Of a DNA stretch of 64,000 nt, positions 25,831-36,233 are shown one piece after another. The DNA comes from Serinus canaria (Eukaryota > Chordata > Aves > Passeriformes > Fringillidae), in the NCBI RefSeq assembly GCF_022539315.1, contig NC_066315.1:15971649-16035648 (forward strand), given 5' to 3'. Within the stretch, counting starts at the first letter, position 1, and each line of letters starts with the position of its first letter. The translations under genes and the position numbers were made by a program. The notes beneath the pieces were generated by a model. The model was not told the origin of the DNA, did no database searches, and saw only the letters and a program-made list of their open reading frames with translations.

Positions 25831-28800
25831 GCATTCCATCAGTCACTTCGAGTTAGCAGGCAAGTACAATTTGTGCCTTAGAACACGCATCTCACTTCAC
25901 AAGCTTGAAAGTAGGAAGAAAAAGGGAAACAATCCTTACTGAAGAGCTACATAGGGAATGATCTCTCTGTACAGCACGAGGTTTTTCCCTGAAAATGCCC
26001 ATGAAATTGCATAAAGGCCTGACTTTGTAAACAAATGCAGTTACCACTGCAAGTTGTGTGCCATTAAATTACTATTATTCACACAGAAGTTATTACAGCA
26101 TCACCTCCCCTCTCAGCCAAAACAGAGGCAGAGCACTCTCTTCCAAGTTCTGCACAGCTTCAGGGATACTTGGCTTATTGGACACTTGACATTGAATAGG
26201 TAGAAATGGCCAGGAAAACAAATATAAACTGTCAACAAAGAGTGTTTCTCTTAGAAAGCAGCCAAGTCCCAAAACATGGTTAAGGAATAATTCTAATCAG
26301 GGGCCATTGGGGAATGCAGAGCAAAATGCTACATAATTTACAAACTGGTATCTTGACTACGGCCTAGTAGCAGGCATTTCATCAGAAATGGAAAGTTTTC
26401 ATTACCTCTCTTTATCTTCAGAAAAGCACCGCAAAAGTACAAGTTTAGTAAACTGTATATTCCATTTTGGTAAAGTCAGAGGCAAGAAGCATATGTTAAA
26501 GCATGATGCTAAGTAAAAATCATTCCCTTCTGATTAGCTCAAAACCAACCAAATTCACCAAATCTTGTATATTGTCAGTTATCCTCTCTTTTCCAAAACA
26601 TAAATCTGCTTATGTACAAAAGCTTACCAGGTCTAGCTGGCAGAGTGACTTGAAGATAATACATTTACAATCCAATGAATTCTTAAAACTAAGAGATATA
26701 TTTGCTTAAACAGAACAACTATAAATGGAAACCTTCAGAGGAGCTATTTACACATCTGAATTCTACACGCTCACATATAAAAGAATGTAAAAACAGTAAG
26801 TGAAAAATTCCCAAAGTCCCAATAGCAAAAGAGGCTGGGAAGCAGCTGCATCAACAGGTAACAAACAAATAGGTCTGCTTATTAACATTTGATGTAGCCT
26901 CCATTTCAGATCAAGTCTCACACTAATACACCTTTACTCTAGCAACCTACACCAGATACTTGAACTTCATTAAGAGAAACAGAGGATTCCATCCACCCAC
27001 ATGAATAACGACTTAGCATTTAATACCTCCATATTAATATCACAATTCTTACCTAACATCAATAATATAAAATTAGGGGGTTTTATCTTCCATTCTGTGC
27101 TAGTTAAAAGCAAGCTTTGCAGGTACTTTTCAAAAGCAATTTTCAATATTAACATTCTTTTGCTGGGATTCTACGAGCACATATTTTTCAGTTTCTTTTC
27201 TACTAGAGATCCTCGCGACAGAGTAACACATCAGTTGTTTTATACAACCAATCCCACAAAAACTCACCTCAGAAATATTGTCAAATCCACTGAGTAAATG
27301 GAAATCTACTTTCTATCTAAAAGTTCTAAATTTGAAAGCAACCTTAAAATTAAAATCCTGTCTGAAGGCAGTAGAACTAATAAAACTGAAAAGAAAGCTT
27401 TTATAAATATCAGAAAACAGAAACTTACTCTTCCAATTTTTTTTTTTTAATCCAAAGAAAAACTTTTAAAAGATGAATGATCCTGGAAGCAACTTTATTT
27501 TTCTTAAAAAACAAACCACCCAACTCATACCTCCTTTAAAGCCATCCAAACAACCAACATTCAAGGAACAGTGAAGTGAATCACTAAATCTACACTTGGC
27601 TGTTAGGGGTTATTCAAAGCATGTTTCATGGAGAGCTCACTCTCCTTTGTGATCAGACTTTTCTCATCCCAGCTTTGACAATACAGTTACAGTGAGGAAA
27701 TGGTTTTCATAGTAATGAATAATTACTTTAACATTAACAGCCGTTAACAGTAACTACATAGATGGAATCTACTCCAGCTTCCCCCTTCACTATGTTCCAT
27801 TACTCTCAGACTTGCCTCTTTCCACCTACCTGCAATTTCCTCTCTACAAAGCCCATTGCTAGAGCATCTTCCATTCTCTTGCAGCTGCCCTACACCCCAT
27901 TCATTGTTGGTTTCACTGGCCAATGACCATATTTAATTTAATCAGCAGCTCCCCTTTGCTGCCAGGGCTGCCAGCATAGGAACAGTTCTCAGTTCAGGGC
28001 TGTTTTCTATCCCTTTGCTATGAGGACTCTGAACTCCTTCAGGAACCAGTGGAAAGAAAGCAAGTAAACAAAGAATGACAGAAGCTCCCACCACTACTTT
28101 GAAAAAAATAGGAACTCATTATTTAAAATATTTCGTTCAGCCTCTAATAGCAGTAAGATTTTTAATCTTAGAACTATATTAGTCAGTAACAGTACTCACT
28201 GACAAATGATCTTAATTGCCAATTAAAAAAAAAAACCTCACGTGCAAAAGAAACAGTCACAATGCTTCAATTATACTTTGGAATTGAAATACTACAAGTT
28301 ATAATCAAATTTCATTAAAAGAGCCTGCACTGCACAACAGCACACAATTCAGCAGAAGATTTCATGCTATCTACATTTACACTCTCCAGTTGTTATTTTC
28401 AGCAATTCAGTAAGACCATGGCATGAAGCAAAATTTCAAAGTCTCTTAAATATAAATGTAGTGAAACATGCAGTATTTTCTTCACTCAAACAATTGAGTA
28501 CAGGTGGCTTAAGTGGATAAACCTTGTTTGCATAAAGTTCTACTTGTATCTTACTGTGGGTCATTCTGCCCCATACAGTTAAGTAGAAAACCCTCTGCCC
28601 TTTTTATAACAAGGGTTGCATCTAGCATTTTTACTTTTAAATTATATATATTTATGGCTATATATCTCCCTTTCATTATTCCCCTCTTTATTTTCTTTCC
28701 TGGACACCAGTATCTCATCATTCATGCATTTTAAAAGACCTACAACAGCCTTCCATCCTCAAGCACGAGAGTCCTCAAATCTTTGTATTTCCCTTTTTCT

Positions 28801-31800
28801 TTAATGGAAACATTTTTCCACATCTACAAGGCCCTTCATAGTTCTATTCCCCATAAACAATGCTGGCTTTAAGTCCCTATTTGTTACTGTTAAGAAACTT
28901 CACACTTGAGCTGGTCTCATAAGACCCCCTAATCTCTTCAAACCCCACACTTGCCTATAGCAGCTGACCTATAAATAAGAGATGCACTGAGGGGGGGAAG
29001 CTGTTCATTATGTTTTAAACACTTGCATACAGAGACAATGCGCCCATGCACAAGGACCTGAAAGCAAGAACAAAGTTAAGGCAGTTTTTTCATATGCTGC
29101 ATGTACAAGTGCTCTTAAGAAACCAGGAATGTGACAAAAACTTGCAGTTACTCCACAGTGTTTAGTCCAAGGTAAACTTGGAAGTCTCTCTTGAGAGAAT
29201 GACTGTCTCTGTACACAATCTCCACAGAAACCATGGAGTAAGCAACTTTGAAAAATGCTTTGTTTGCACTGTATCAGTATGGAGGGCTTACCCATAACAC
29301 GTTTTAAAACCTTAATTGATGTTCTCCCCATGGATTACAATTCAACAAAAGATTCTGCCATGAATATTACAAAAATAAGCTGCTACAAGAAATACCTTTA
29401 TACACATACTAAGAATATTAATAGGAGGTAGTTCTACCATTTTTGACTAATTAATTTTCAATCAATTCCTGCTTATATTTTAAATGCGTACACTTAAAAT
29501 CTTGAAATGACATTTAAATGACATTCTGCATTTACCACAAAAACATGAACCAGTCATGAATAAATCAGTGTGCTACACCACTGAATCTTCCTGTTTCTCT
29601 TCAGAGCAAAAATTACTGAGAGATGTACAGGAGCTCTTTCCAAACACTGAGTTGAGAAGGAGAGATCAGGTTAAATCGGCTTTATGTTCAATGGTAATAA
29701 TTCAAAGTTAGGTCCTATTTTGTTTTCTAAGGTATGAGAGAAGATATTGTTCATTTGGGACTTTAATTCAGTTTAGGAAAATAAATACTAGAGATGTTTC
29801 AATGAGATTTGCTTTGTTAAGTTCAGCTAGATCACAGGAAGGCAGTAACATCTGTAGTAGTTTCAAACTGAGCAGCACCAATTTTAAAATAATACACAGC
29901 AATTACAAAAAAAATAACAACCACTCAGCTTCTTTCCTCCTCTATGAAGAATGCAAAAAGAAAACAAGACAGGCAATTATAGTAGTATCATAGCAAATTA
30001 ATAGTTCTCGGTCCTATAAAGGCTTAGATGAAAAATGTTAGCACTTTTGTAATGTTTTTCTTTTTTCCACTGTATGTCTCTAATTGCAAAACTAAGGGAA
30101 TACTACAGCAAAGCAACCCTTCCGAGTAATTCAACAGAAAAAATGGTAAATTATTTTATTATGTCTTTTGCCTATTAGCAACATGCAAATACTCATTACA
30201 GCATTTCACCTATATTTTAACACCTACCTTCAATTCATACTGACAGAAATATTCAGTATAGCAAAGAAAAATTAATACTCTTCTGCCCACATCTGCTCAG
30301 CTTTGCTTTACTACATACAGTACACAGGATTTAACATAATTTTGGTTGTTTTGACTACATTTTACAGAGGTGAAACTGCAGCCAAACTAACCTAATGACA
30401 AACACACACAAACAAATCACTTATTTACATTAAACAGTACCCATGTTAAACTTTAAAAATTAGTAATTTCCCTAAGACTGTTGAAGACTACTTCCTTCTT
30501 CCAGTCTGTTAACACATGATGTGAAAACACCTGCTTTCAGATCAGAACAAATGAAACTTTCCACTGTCTTAACAACTAGGAGAAGGTACAGTGGGATGGT
30601 GTTCCTTTCATTCACAAAACTAGAAATAATTCATTTTCCTTCATCCTGACTGCATGCATACATGCTTCAGACCATTCCTAAGCTATTAAATCCAGCTGGA
30701 CCTTGTAAGGACTTAAGAATATCTCTCCTATCTTACAACACTTTCAACACACAAATAAGCAGAAGCACTCCCCATATAGAGCCTCATCCTCCAGATGTTT
30801 TCATATATGCATGATTCCACTAAATGCAGCTCTGTTCAAGCAGAAAAAATTACCAACTGTAGCAAAACTAAGCAGAATTCAAGAGAATGTGGGACTAATT
30901 TTTGGACAGGTGAACAGGAAATAAAAGAGGACATCTCTGTATCCCAAAAAGTAGTACAGAATAAAGTAGCAGCATATGGGCATTCCACATGCATTTAATT
31001 CTGAGATTACTACACTTTCAATTATTATCAGATACAATGAAAATCAGTGTATTTAAAAAAAGGCATGGTCTTATAATGCATCTACACACTTCTATGATAT
31101 TAACAGTGGTCTACAGAGCCTCACCATTAAGTCAAAGAAGGAAAAACAAACAGGATTTATAAGACTAACTGGGTACCCATGAACACATTTGCAGGGTTAA
31201 ACTACAATGTCCTAAAAAAGTATTTGAAAGATACTTCCTTTATTTTACTATAACTATTACATCAAGTAAAACTAGTGCAGCAATAAATATGTATGTACAT
31301 CAGAATTTGTTAGCTTTATACAGAACAAAGAAGCACTGATTTAAAGCTCCAAATTCTCTACTTGAATACTTCACCTTGTACCTTAACACAAAGGCCAATC
31401 AACAAAAAAAAGAATTTTTCCAATTCAGACAGCAACTGAAATTTTCTAAATTCTGGCTGTTTGTTACCTAACACTGTTTATTACCTGGAAAAATCCTACT
31501 TTTTTCCTAGGAAGCAGGAATACAAAATAAGATCAGTTAAAAAATACTGGGGATATTACTACTGTTTATAAACCTGTAAAAACACAGCAGGCTGACTTTA
31601 CTGTGAACACAGTTCTTCAAGCTCCTGTCAAGAAAGGCTCTAGTATGTGCTACCTTTGATCATCTGTTAAGAGTTCTACATAGCAGCTACATACAAAGAA
31701 GCTTTTTTCATTTCTGATGGGGTTTAGTCTATGGAGCATGTATCTACACAGTACAGCACCAAAATACACAAAGTTATTAAAAAGGATGCAAAACAGCAAA

Positions 31801-32139
31801 TATTTATTGCTAATAAAAAATTCAGAAAACTATTTCATGTTATCAAATATTGCAGTATGTCTAAATAAACGAGACATACCAGTTAAAATAATAAAAAAAA
31901 AGGTTTATTTAATCTTTGGGACTGTAAGGAAAACTACCATACCTGTAAAAACCAGAAAGTTAATAGGTGTTACAATGCCTCAATGATTGCTTCCAATTAA
32001 ACTCCCATTTTGGGTTCACTCCAGTCACCCTAGCTGAGTACAAGGCACATTTAGTGTAAGACATCACGTGAGTGATACTGGCTAATTTTAATGAGAAATT
32101 AGCGACTGCTTAAGTAAAAGTTTGTTAAAGATAACTTAC

Positions 32140-32335
32140 CACCATCCCTCTCTCTAACTCTGTGAGTATGCACACTTTTTGCTTTACTGTGCCCTGTGTT
32201 GTCACCGTATTTGTTTTCAGGGCTGTCAGAGCGCCGCAGCATTTTGTTTGGTGGTGAGGGATCTGTGGTGTCTCGCATCTTGTCATGACGGTGATCACCA
32301 CCACTGGGATGACTCTTGGATGAGTACTTAAGAGC
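32140..32335 (-). CDS. WAC: WAC coding exon 3 (residues 27-92)
   Basis: A 196-bp exon that begins after TTTGTTTCAG and ends before GTAAGT. It encodes a basic, hydrophilic segment beginning [10 protein letters not shown], with the conserved blocks [19 protein letters not shown] and [11 protein letters not shown]. The segment is rich in Ser, Lys, Arg and His and is probably disordered; the RR/KR clusters could contribute to nuclear localisation (inference). It ends with one base of a split Gly codon that joins exon 4 in frame. Confidence 0.95.
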
Positions 32336-33717
32336 CTGAAACAAATCATAAGAAAACAGGCATCGACATTAGATACAAAATTATGGGATGCTTTCTTCTC
32401 TTCCAAAAGTACTTTTAAATGTTAATTAATTTTCACTTCCTATTAAAAATCAGCATTAGTCTTCCTAGTTTTAATTACCTACATTAAATCAACAAGTTCT
32501 GTAATTAGAACTTAAACCAATTTCTCCCACTATTACATCCAATGCAACATTTGCTGTTAAGAAGAACCTAGTTTCTCTATCTTTTCACTGATGCACTACA
32601 CACTTTCAGTAGTAAATGGGCCACAGTTTCTCCACACTTTTGGAAGAACTAGTCTCCACTTGTTATTAGGAAAACAAACTTACAGTTACACTGAATCAGT
32701 GTAAACTTTGAATATGTTCTCTATACTCTAGTCAAGACCACTTGGTTTCACCATTACCTTGAATTTCTGTGATGTTTTCTTCAGTACTAACATCCCTGTA
32801 ACACGTGTAATTAAAAAAATAATTCTAGGGGGCCAAAACATGTAATGTAATAACTCATTCTAAAGTCTCTACCAAAAATTACATGCTCTGCCTCATTCTA
32901 ACCTGTTGGTTCTGTGAACTTCTGAGTAGCAAGTGTTTACATTTACGCAAACTGTCACTGACAGCTGGCTTGGACTGCCGTACTGCACTCCAGTGATTGA
33001 AATACACAGAAATGAGGCAAAACAGTTCAATTCAGGGCCTACAGAGAGCAATATCACAACATACGGCTTTCCAAAGACTCAAACCTCAACAACTGGGTTT
33101 CTTCAATACATGCAGCAAAGAAGTGAACGTCCACCGTACAAGAATTGAGGCTATTGTCAGTAAGTCAAGGACTTGATGGTTTCTGAACATGTCCAGCAGC
33201 TGGCAACTGCAGAAATTAAGCCTCACTTGCAACCCCAAGTTGCTCAGGGTCTAAACCCGAGCCCTGCTCAGATTACAGCCCCCAGCAGCAGTTTTGGGGA
33301 GAAGAAAGGGCTTTGGGGAGGGGTTGGGGGAGGGGGCGGGGGGGGGAAGAGTAAGACTCCTTTTGTTTTTAGAAGAAAAACATTCACCTCTCCTGGATCT
33401 CCACTCCACCGTAGGAGACCCCGGCTCCCTCTCCCGCCCCTCGCACCCTCCCCGACTCCCAGGCCCGAGGCCCGCACGGGTCGCACTAGGCCTCTCCTGC
33501 TCGCCCCGGCTCCGTAGGCCTCGGCCGAGCACCGCGGACCCGTTCCCTGAGCCAGGGCCGCCGCCGCCACCTCTCCACCCGGCGGCCCCGGGCCCAGAGC
33601 GCCGCCAGGGGCCGGACCGGGGGAGCCGCGGCACCGCGGCCTGCAGCGGCCGCCGGAGCCTCTGCTGAAGTAGTACCCCCCCCGCCTCCCCTGCTCCTCC
33701 TCCCAGCCCGGCGGTAC
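32336..33717 (-). other. WAC intron 2
   Basis: About 1.4 kb. The right part (33,300-33,717) lies within the CpG island and holds a G-run array at 33315-33346 (G4-G4-G5-G5-G9), a strong quadruplex candidate on the plus strand. The left part is ordinary AT-rich intron with nothing else recognised. Confidence 0.8.
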
Positions 33718-33754
33718 CTGGTAGGGCTGCGAGTCCCCCCTGCGGTCGTGACAG
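33718..33754 (-). CDS. WAC: WAC coding exon 2 (residues 14-26)
   Basis: A 37-bp micro-exon. The first C completes Gly14, then the frame reads CHDRRGDSQPYQ and ends on a codon boundary at CAG before the donor GTACCG. It is flanked by a pyrimidine-rich acceptor ending CTCCTCAG. The peptide matches vertebrate WAC exactly as I recall it. Confidence 0.94.
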
Positions 33755-33881
33755 CTGAGGAGAAAGCGAGAGAAAGACAGAGAGGCGTTAGCGAGCGCCC
33801 GTTACCGGCCCCACGGCCGGGCCGAACATGGCGGAGGGGGTGGGGGGGGGCGGCCCCGGGGGGCGGGGGGGGTGAATTTAC
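33755..33881 (-). other. WAC intron 1, 127-bp mini-intron with extreme G runs
   Basis: Bounded by GTAAAT (donor, 33881) and a TTTCTCCTCAG acceptor (33755), both on the minus strand. The plus strand carries runs of 5-9 G at 33836-33872, so the pre-mRNA is C-rich just after the donor. It also contains AACATGGCGG (33825-33834), a YY1-type motif. Confidence 0.9.
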
Positions 33882-33922
33882 CCATCACTGAGTCTCTGCT
33901 GTTTCCTCGCATACATTACCAT
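33882..33922 (-). CDS. WAC: WAC coding exon 1 (residues 1-14)
   Basis: Starts with ATG at 33922-33920 and reads MVMYARKQQRLSDG, the known WAC N-terminus. A second in-frame ATG is codon 3. The exon ends GATGG followed by the donor GTAAAT, leaving Gly14 split after two bases. The open frame continues upstream through GC-rich leader sequence, but the conserved protein start supports this ATG. Confidence 0.95.
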
Positions 33923-34228
33923 CAATGCCCGGCCTGTGTGTGTGAGGGTGAGGGGACCAGGAGGGCACGGCCGCGGCCGGGCCACAGGCGCCGAGGGGGG
34001 AGGCGGGGGCGGCAGCGCTCCGGGGGCAGGGGCGGGGGAAGGGGGCGGCTCGGGCAGCTCGGCTGGAGCGGCGCTCACGGGCCCATCGCCTCGAGAGGGG
34101 AGACGCTGGCAGCTCGGCCCCGCGCGCGCTGAGACACACCGGGAGCACCGACTCGGCCACCGCCTCCCCCCGCCGCGCCCGCCGCCGCCGCTCCAACTAC
34201 ATCCGGGGAACTCGGGCGACGCCGCGCT

Positions 34229-34509
34229 CGGTCAACGTCGGCTCTTTCCGGCTCTTTCCGACGCGCTCCGTCCCCTCTGTCCCCTTTGCTCTCGGGCGAC
34301 TCTGCCTTCGGTAAACATCGGCTGCGTCCGCCGTGCCTGACGCCCCTCAGTCCCTCCCTTCGGCAAACATCGGCTACCTCCGCCAAGCACGACGCCCTTC
34401 AGTCCCTCCCTTCGGCAAACATCGGCTCCTTCCGTAACGCTCGGCCCTCCTGCCCCTCCCGCCTCGGCCCACTCTTGCGAGCGCTACCTGTCTTCGGAAA
34501 ACATCGCGT
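34229..34509. repeat. 52-bp promoter minisatellite, five degenerate core copies
   Basis: The core CGGYAAACATCGGCT occurs at 34229, 34309, 34361, 34413 and 34495. The three middle copies are exactly 52 bp apart and share the rest of the unit (TCCGCC near the core and CAGTCCCTCCCTT before the next core). The outer copies lie 80 and 82 bp away and are more diverged. Each core is followed within a few bases by TCCG, an ETS-like site on the other strand. Confidence 0.85.
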
Positions 34510-34725
34510 TTTTCCGGAGAGACGTTTCCGCGCGGCCGTCAGGGCGGTGCCGCGTTCGGAAGCGCTCGGGTATTTCCGTGACCCCTCACGGGCCAGCGCG
34601 GTCGTTGGCGGGTGCACGGGGCCGGTTAGCGGAGGGCAGCGCGGCCTCGCTAGCGGTGCCGCTCCCTCGGTGGGGAGGAATCGCGATCCTGCCAGGCAGG
34701 TGGGGGCAACAGGGGGAATTATTGC

Positions 34726-34744
34726 GGGGGGGGTGGGGGGGGGG
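34726..34744 (+). repeat. G-run (G8-T-G10)
   Basis: An uninterrupted G tract broken by a single T, inside the CpG island between the two divergent genes. It is a quadruplex candidate and a likely sequencing or assembly weak point. Confidence 0.9.
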
Positions 34745-34822
34745 ATTAGCTAGGAATAGGACGGTCTCCTCTTACCTACCCCCTCCTCCCCTTCCGCTTG
34801 GGCACTCGATGTGCAGATAGGA

Positions 34823-34831
34823 GCCATTTTG
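34823..34831 (+). promoter_or_regulatory. YY1-type motif near the presumed start of the SSNA1-like transcript
   Basis: GCCATTTTG matches the reverse YY1 consensus. YY1 sites are commonly placed just downstream of TSSs in CpG-island promoters. Here it lies about 40 bp before a good donor (AG|GTGGGT at 34870-34877), so a short non-coding first exon ending at 34871 is a reasonable guess. Confidence 0.4.
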
Positions 34832-34947
34832 TGCGCGGCGCGTGTTCCCCGGGGCCGCGCTCTGCGGCGAGGTGGGTGTTAAAATGTCCCTGGGACGGCG
34901 GCCGCGCGGGTCGGGCCTCGGCCTCGCTGTGTCCTCGGGGCCTGTGA

Positions 34948-34998
34948 GTCCCGGCACACGCCGTGGTCCCGGCACACGCCGTGGTCCCGGCACACGCG
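34948..34998. repeat. 18-bp GC-rich tandem repeat, about 2.8 copies
   Basis: The unit GTCCCGGCACACGCCGTG starts at 34948, 34966 and 34984. It lies at the right edge of the CpG island and explains a repetitive chance open frame on the minus strand. Confidence 0.9.
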
Positions 34999-35103
34999 AT
35001 CCGCGTCACCCCCGTGTTGGGAAGCTCCGGGCGCTCGCTGTGTCGGGAAGATTCTCTGGTGGTGTCAATGCCTGCGGAGCCCTTAAGCAGGCACTGACGG
35101 GAC

Positions 35104-35325
35104 GAGGAGCGATGGCCACAAACTAAAACACAAGAAGTTTTCACCTCACAATGAGGAAGGACTTCCTCGTGTGGAGGGTGGAAGAGCACTGGATTAGGCT
35201 GCCCGGGAAAGGCGTGGAGTCTCCCTCTGTGGAGACATTCAGGACCCACTTGGATGCTGTCTTGCCAGGGAGTGGGACTGGATGGTCTCCAGAAGGCCCT
35301 TCCAACCCTAACCATTCTGTGAATA
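35104..35325 (+). mobile_element. CR1 LINE fragment, 3' end
   Basis: A 5'-truncated CR1 3' terminus: the GAAGTTTTCACCTCACAATG block, AGGAAGGACTTCCTC, the GCACTGGATTAGGCTGCCC block, GGACTGGATGGTCTCC and CTTCCAACCCTAACCATTCT, ending in TGTGAATAAG. It is inserted between the shared CpG island and the SSNA1-like coding exon in sense with that gene. It is less diverged than the copy at 25.5 kb. Confidence 0.9.
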
Positions 35326-35634
35326 AGTGATTTTTGCTTTTTGCTGACCAGGCCCTCGAAGTTTGGGGTACAAAGCATCCTATATTCAGGATTGTATAAA
35401 GGTATTATAAAAAATAACATAAATACTTTGATACTGTTGCCACGACAGTGTCATAGGGACCAGCAGCTTTCAGTAAAGGTTTGAGAGCATTTGCCAAATT
35501 TTCTTCTGTCCCCCTCCTGGAAAAGGAAGAGATGTGGTACATCTGAGAATGGGCATGTTAACCTTAAATAGAGAACCTTGTCCGGTGGCTCCATATATGC
35601 TAGTGAAGCATTATTCAAGGCAACATCTTACAAA

Positions 35635-35685
35635 TTTTTTTTTTCTGTTTCTTTGTTTGTTTGTTTTCCTTTCATTTGAGTGCAG
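35635..35685 (+). promoter_or_regulatory. 3' splice site 41 bp before the SSNA1-like start codon
   Basis: A long pyrimidine/T-rich tract followed by GAGTGCAG, with exon sequence AAGGCCGTTGCTG beginning at 35686. This predicts that the 5' UTR is split and the entire coding region lies in the last exon. Confidence 0.65.
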
Positions 35686-35726
35686 AAGGCCGTTGCTGAA
35701 AGGGGACTTCAGGGAGTGAGTGGAGT

Positions 35727-36071
35727 ATGACTCAGCAGGGAGCTGTTCTTCAGGGTTACAATAATGAACTAGTGAAATGCATTGAAGATTTATGTATGCA
35801 AAAAGAAGAACTGAACAAACAAATCCAGCAAGCAGAAGAGGAAAAGAATAAACTCCAGCATGAAATCCAAGTCCTCAGTGAACAGCTGGAGTGTGTATGT
35901 GAAAACCTGGCCCAAAAAGTGGCTTCACGGAATGAACTTGATAAAATACTTGCTGAAACAGAAGCTGCTTACATGAAGATTTTGGATAGCTCTAGAACTT
36001 TACTTAATGTCCTGAAGAAGGAAGTGGGAAGTTTAAAGCATTCACCAGATCTGAAAACCAATGTAACGTGA
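35727..36071 (+). CDS. SSNA1: SSNA1-like (NA14) microtubule/centriole coiled-coil protein, single coding exon
   Basis: 114 codons from ATG to TGA, with no frameshift or internal stop. The protein opens [20 protein letters not shown] and contains [15 protein letters not shown] and [20 protein letters not shown], the hallmark blocks of SSNA1/NA14. Compared with human SSNA1 (119 residues, recalled) about two thirds of positions match and the poorly conserved tail is shorter. Residues about 10-100 are one long heptad-rich coiled coil. Family role: self-assembling fibrils at centrioles, basal bodies and the midbody, microtubule branching and nucleation, and spastin binding. The start context has A at -3. 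The coding region is uninterrupted although human SSNA1, as I recall, has coding introns, so this may be an intronless retrogene that borrowed the WAC CpG-island promoter through the acceptor at 35,685. The open frame and conserved residues argue for a functional copy. Confidence 0.93.
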   Translation: MTQQGAVLQGYNNELVKCIEDLCMQKEELNKQIQQAEEEKNKLQHEIQVLSEQLECVCENLAQKVASRNELDKILAETEAAYMKILDSSRTLLNVLKKEVGSLKHSPDLKTNVT

Positions 36072-36227
36072 AACAGTCAAATGTTTGGACTCTGCAGTGC
36101 TAAAATTCCACTAGGTGAGAAATGTGGTCAGCCACAGAGCCTTACAGCCTCAGTATAAGCAGAGAGGGATTTTCTTCCAGTCTTTCTGTATGTTTTATTA
36201 TTTTCAAATGCACTAGAAAATAGATTA

Positions 36228-36233
36228 AATAAA
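36228..36233 (+). promoter_or_regulatory. Polyadenylation signal AATAAA of the SSNA1-like gene
   Basis: A canonical hexamer 157 bp after the stop codon, followed by a T-rich GTTTTGCTTTT-like element. A run of six A begins near 36,251, which could be a genomic remnant of a retrocopy poly-A tail, though it is short. Confidence 0.7.

Larger units (their letters stand above)
14271..32139 (-). other. WAC intron 3, 17.9 kb
   Basis: A long AT-rich intron. Inside it I see one CR1 LINE fragment (about 25,500-25,830), two perfect long hairpins (14,765-14,821 and 15,625-15,676), an 11-bp palindrome (21,191-21,215), short tandem duplications (22,440-22,466, unit of about 14 bp; 23,917-23,953, period 20) and a poly-C run near 19,827-19,837. 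No additional exon or RNA gene was recognised on either strand. Confidence 0.8.
10863..33922 (-). other. WAC: WAC gene, 5' half (coding exons 1-7)
   Basis: WAC is a nuclear adaptor with an N-terminal WW domain and a C-terminal coiled coil. In mammals it bridges the RNF20/RNF40 E3 ligase to elongating RNA polymerase II for H2B ubiquitination, and it also acts in mTORC1 assembly, Golgi and autophagy regulation; haploinsufficiency causes DeSanto-Shinawi syndrome. Seven exons were placed from recognised protein segments (MVMYARKQQRLSDG, then RRGDSQPYQ, the WW domain, [11 protein letters not shown] and others). All junctions have GT/AG borders and phases that join in frame, giving residues 1 to about 306 of a protein usually near 650. 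The coiled-coil half is outside the window. Transcription runs right to left from the CpG island. Only coding parts were mapped; the 5' UTR and TSS upstream of 33,922 are not resolvable by eye. Confidence 0.96.
33380..34900. promoter_or_regulatory. CpG island, probable bidirectional WAC / SSNA1-like promoter
   Basis: A sharp change from AT-rich flanks to very GC- and CpG-rich sequence. It covers WAC exons 1 and 2 and about 1 kb upstream. No TATA box was seen. ETS-like cores appear (a tandem GCTCTTTCCG at 34241-34260, read as CGGAAAGAGC on the WAC strand), and YY1-type motifs lie at 33825-33834 and 34823-34831. WAC leaves to the left; the SSNA1-like gene lies to the right on the opposite strand with its coding exon 0.8 kb beyond the island. 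A shared promoter is inferred from this geometry. Confidence 0.85.
34872..35685 (+). other. Probable first intron of the SSNA1-like gene
   Basis: The candidate donor GTGGGT (34872-34877) is in the CpG island. The acceptor is strong: a long T-rich tract (35635-35680) ending GAGTGCAG at 35685. The intron contains an 18-bp GC tandem repeat and a CR1 3' fragment. The acceptor is convincing; the donor is a guess among several GT sites. Confidence 0.5.

Noticed and set aside
33251..34753. Several Pro/Arg/Gly-rich open frames in the CpG island
   Set aside because: High GC removes stop codons; these frames overlap the recognised WAC exons or the minisatellite and have no homology I recognise.
34776..35420. 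A 214-codon minus-strand frame with a repeated hexapeptide
   Set aside because: It is a read-through of the 18-bp GC repeat and the CR1 fragment; the periodic peptide comes from the tandem DNA repeat.
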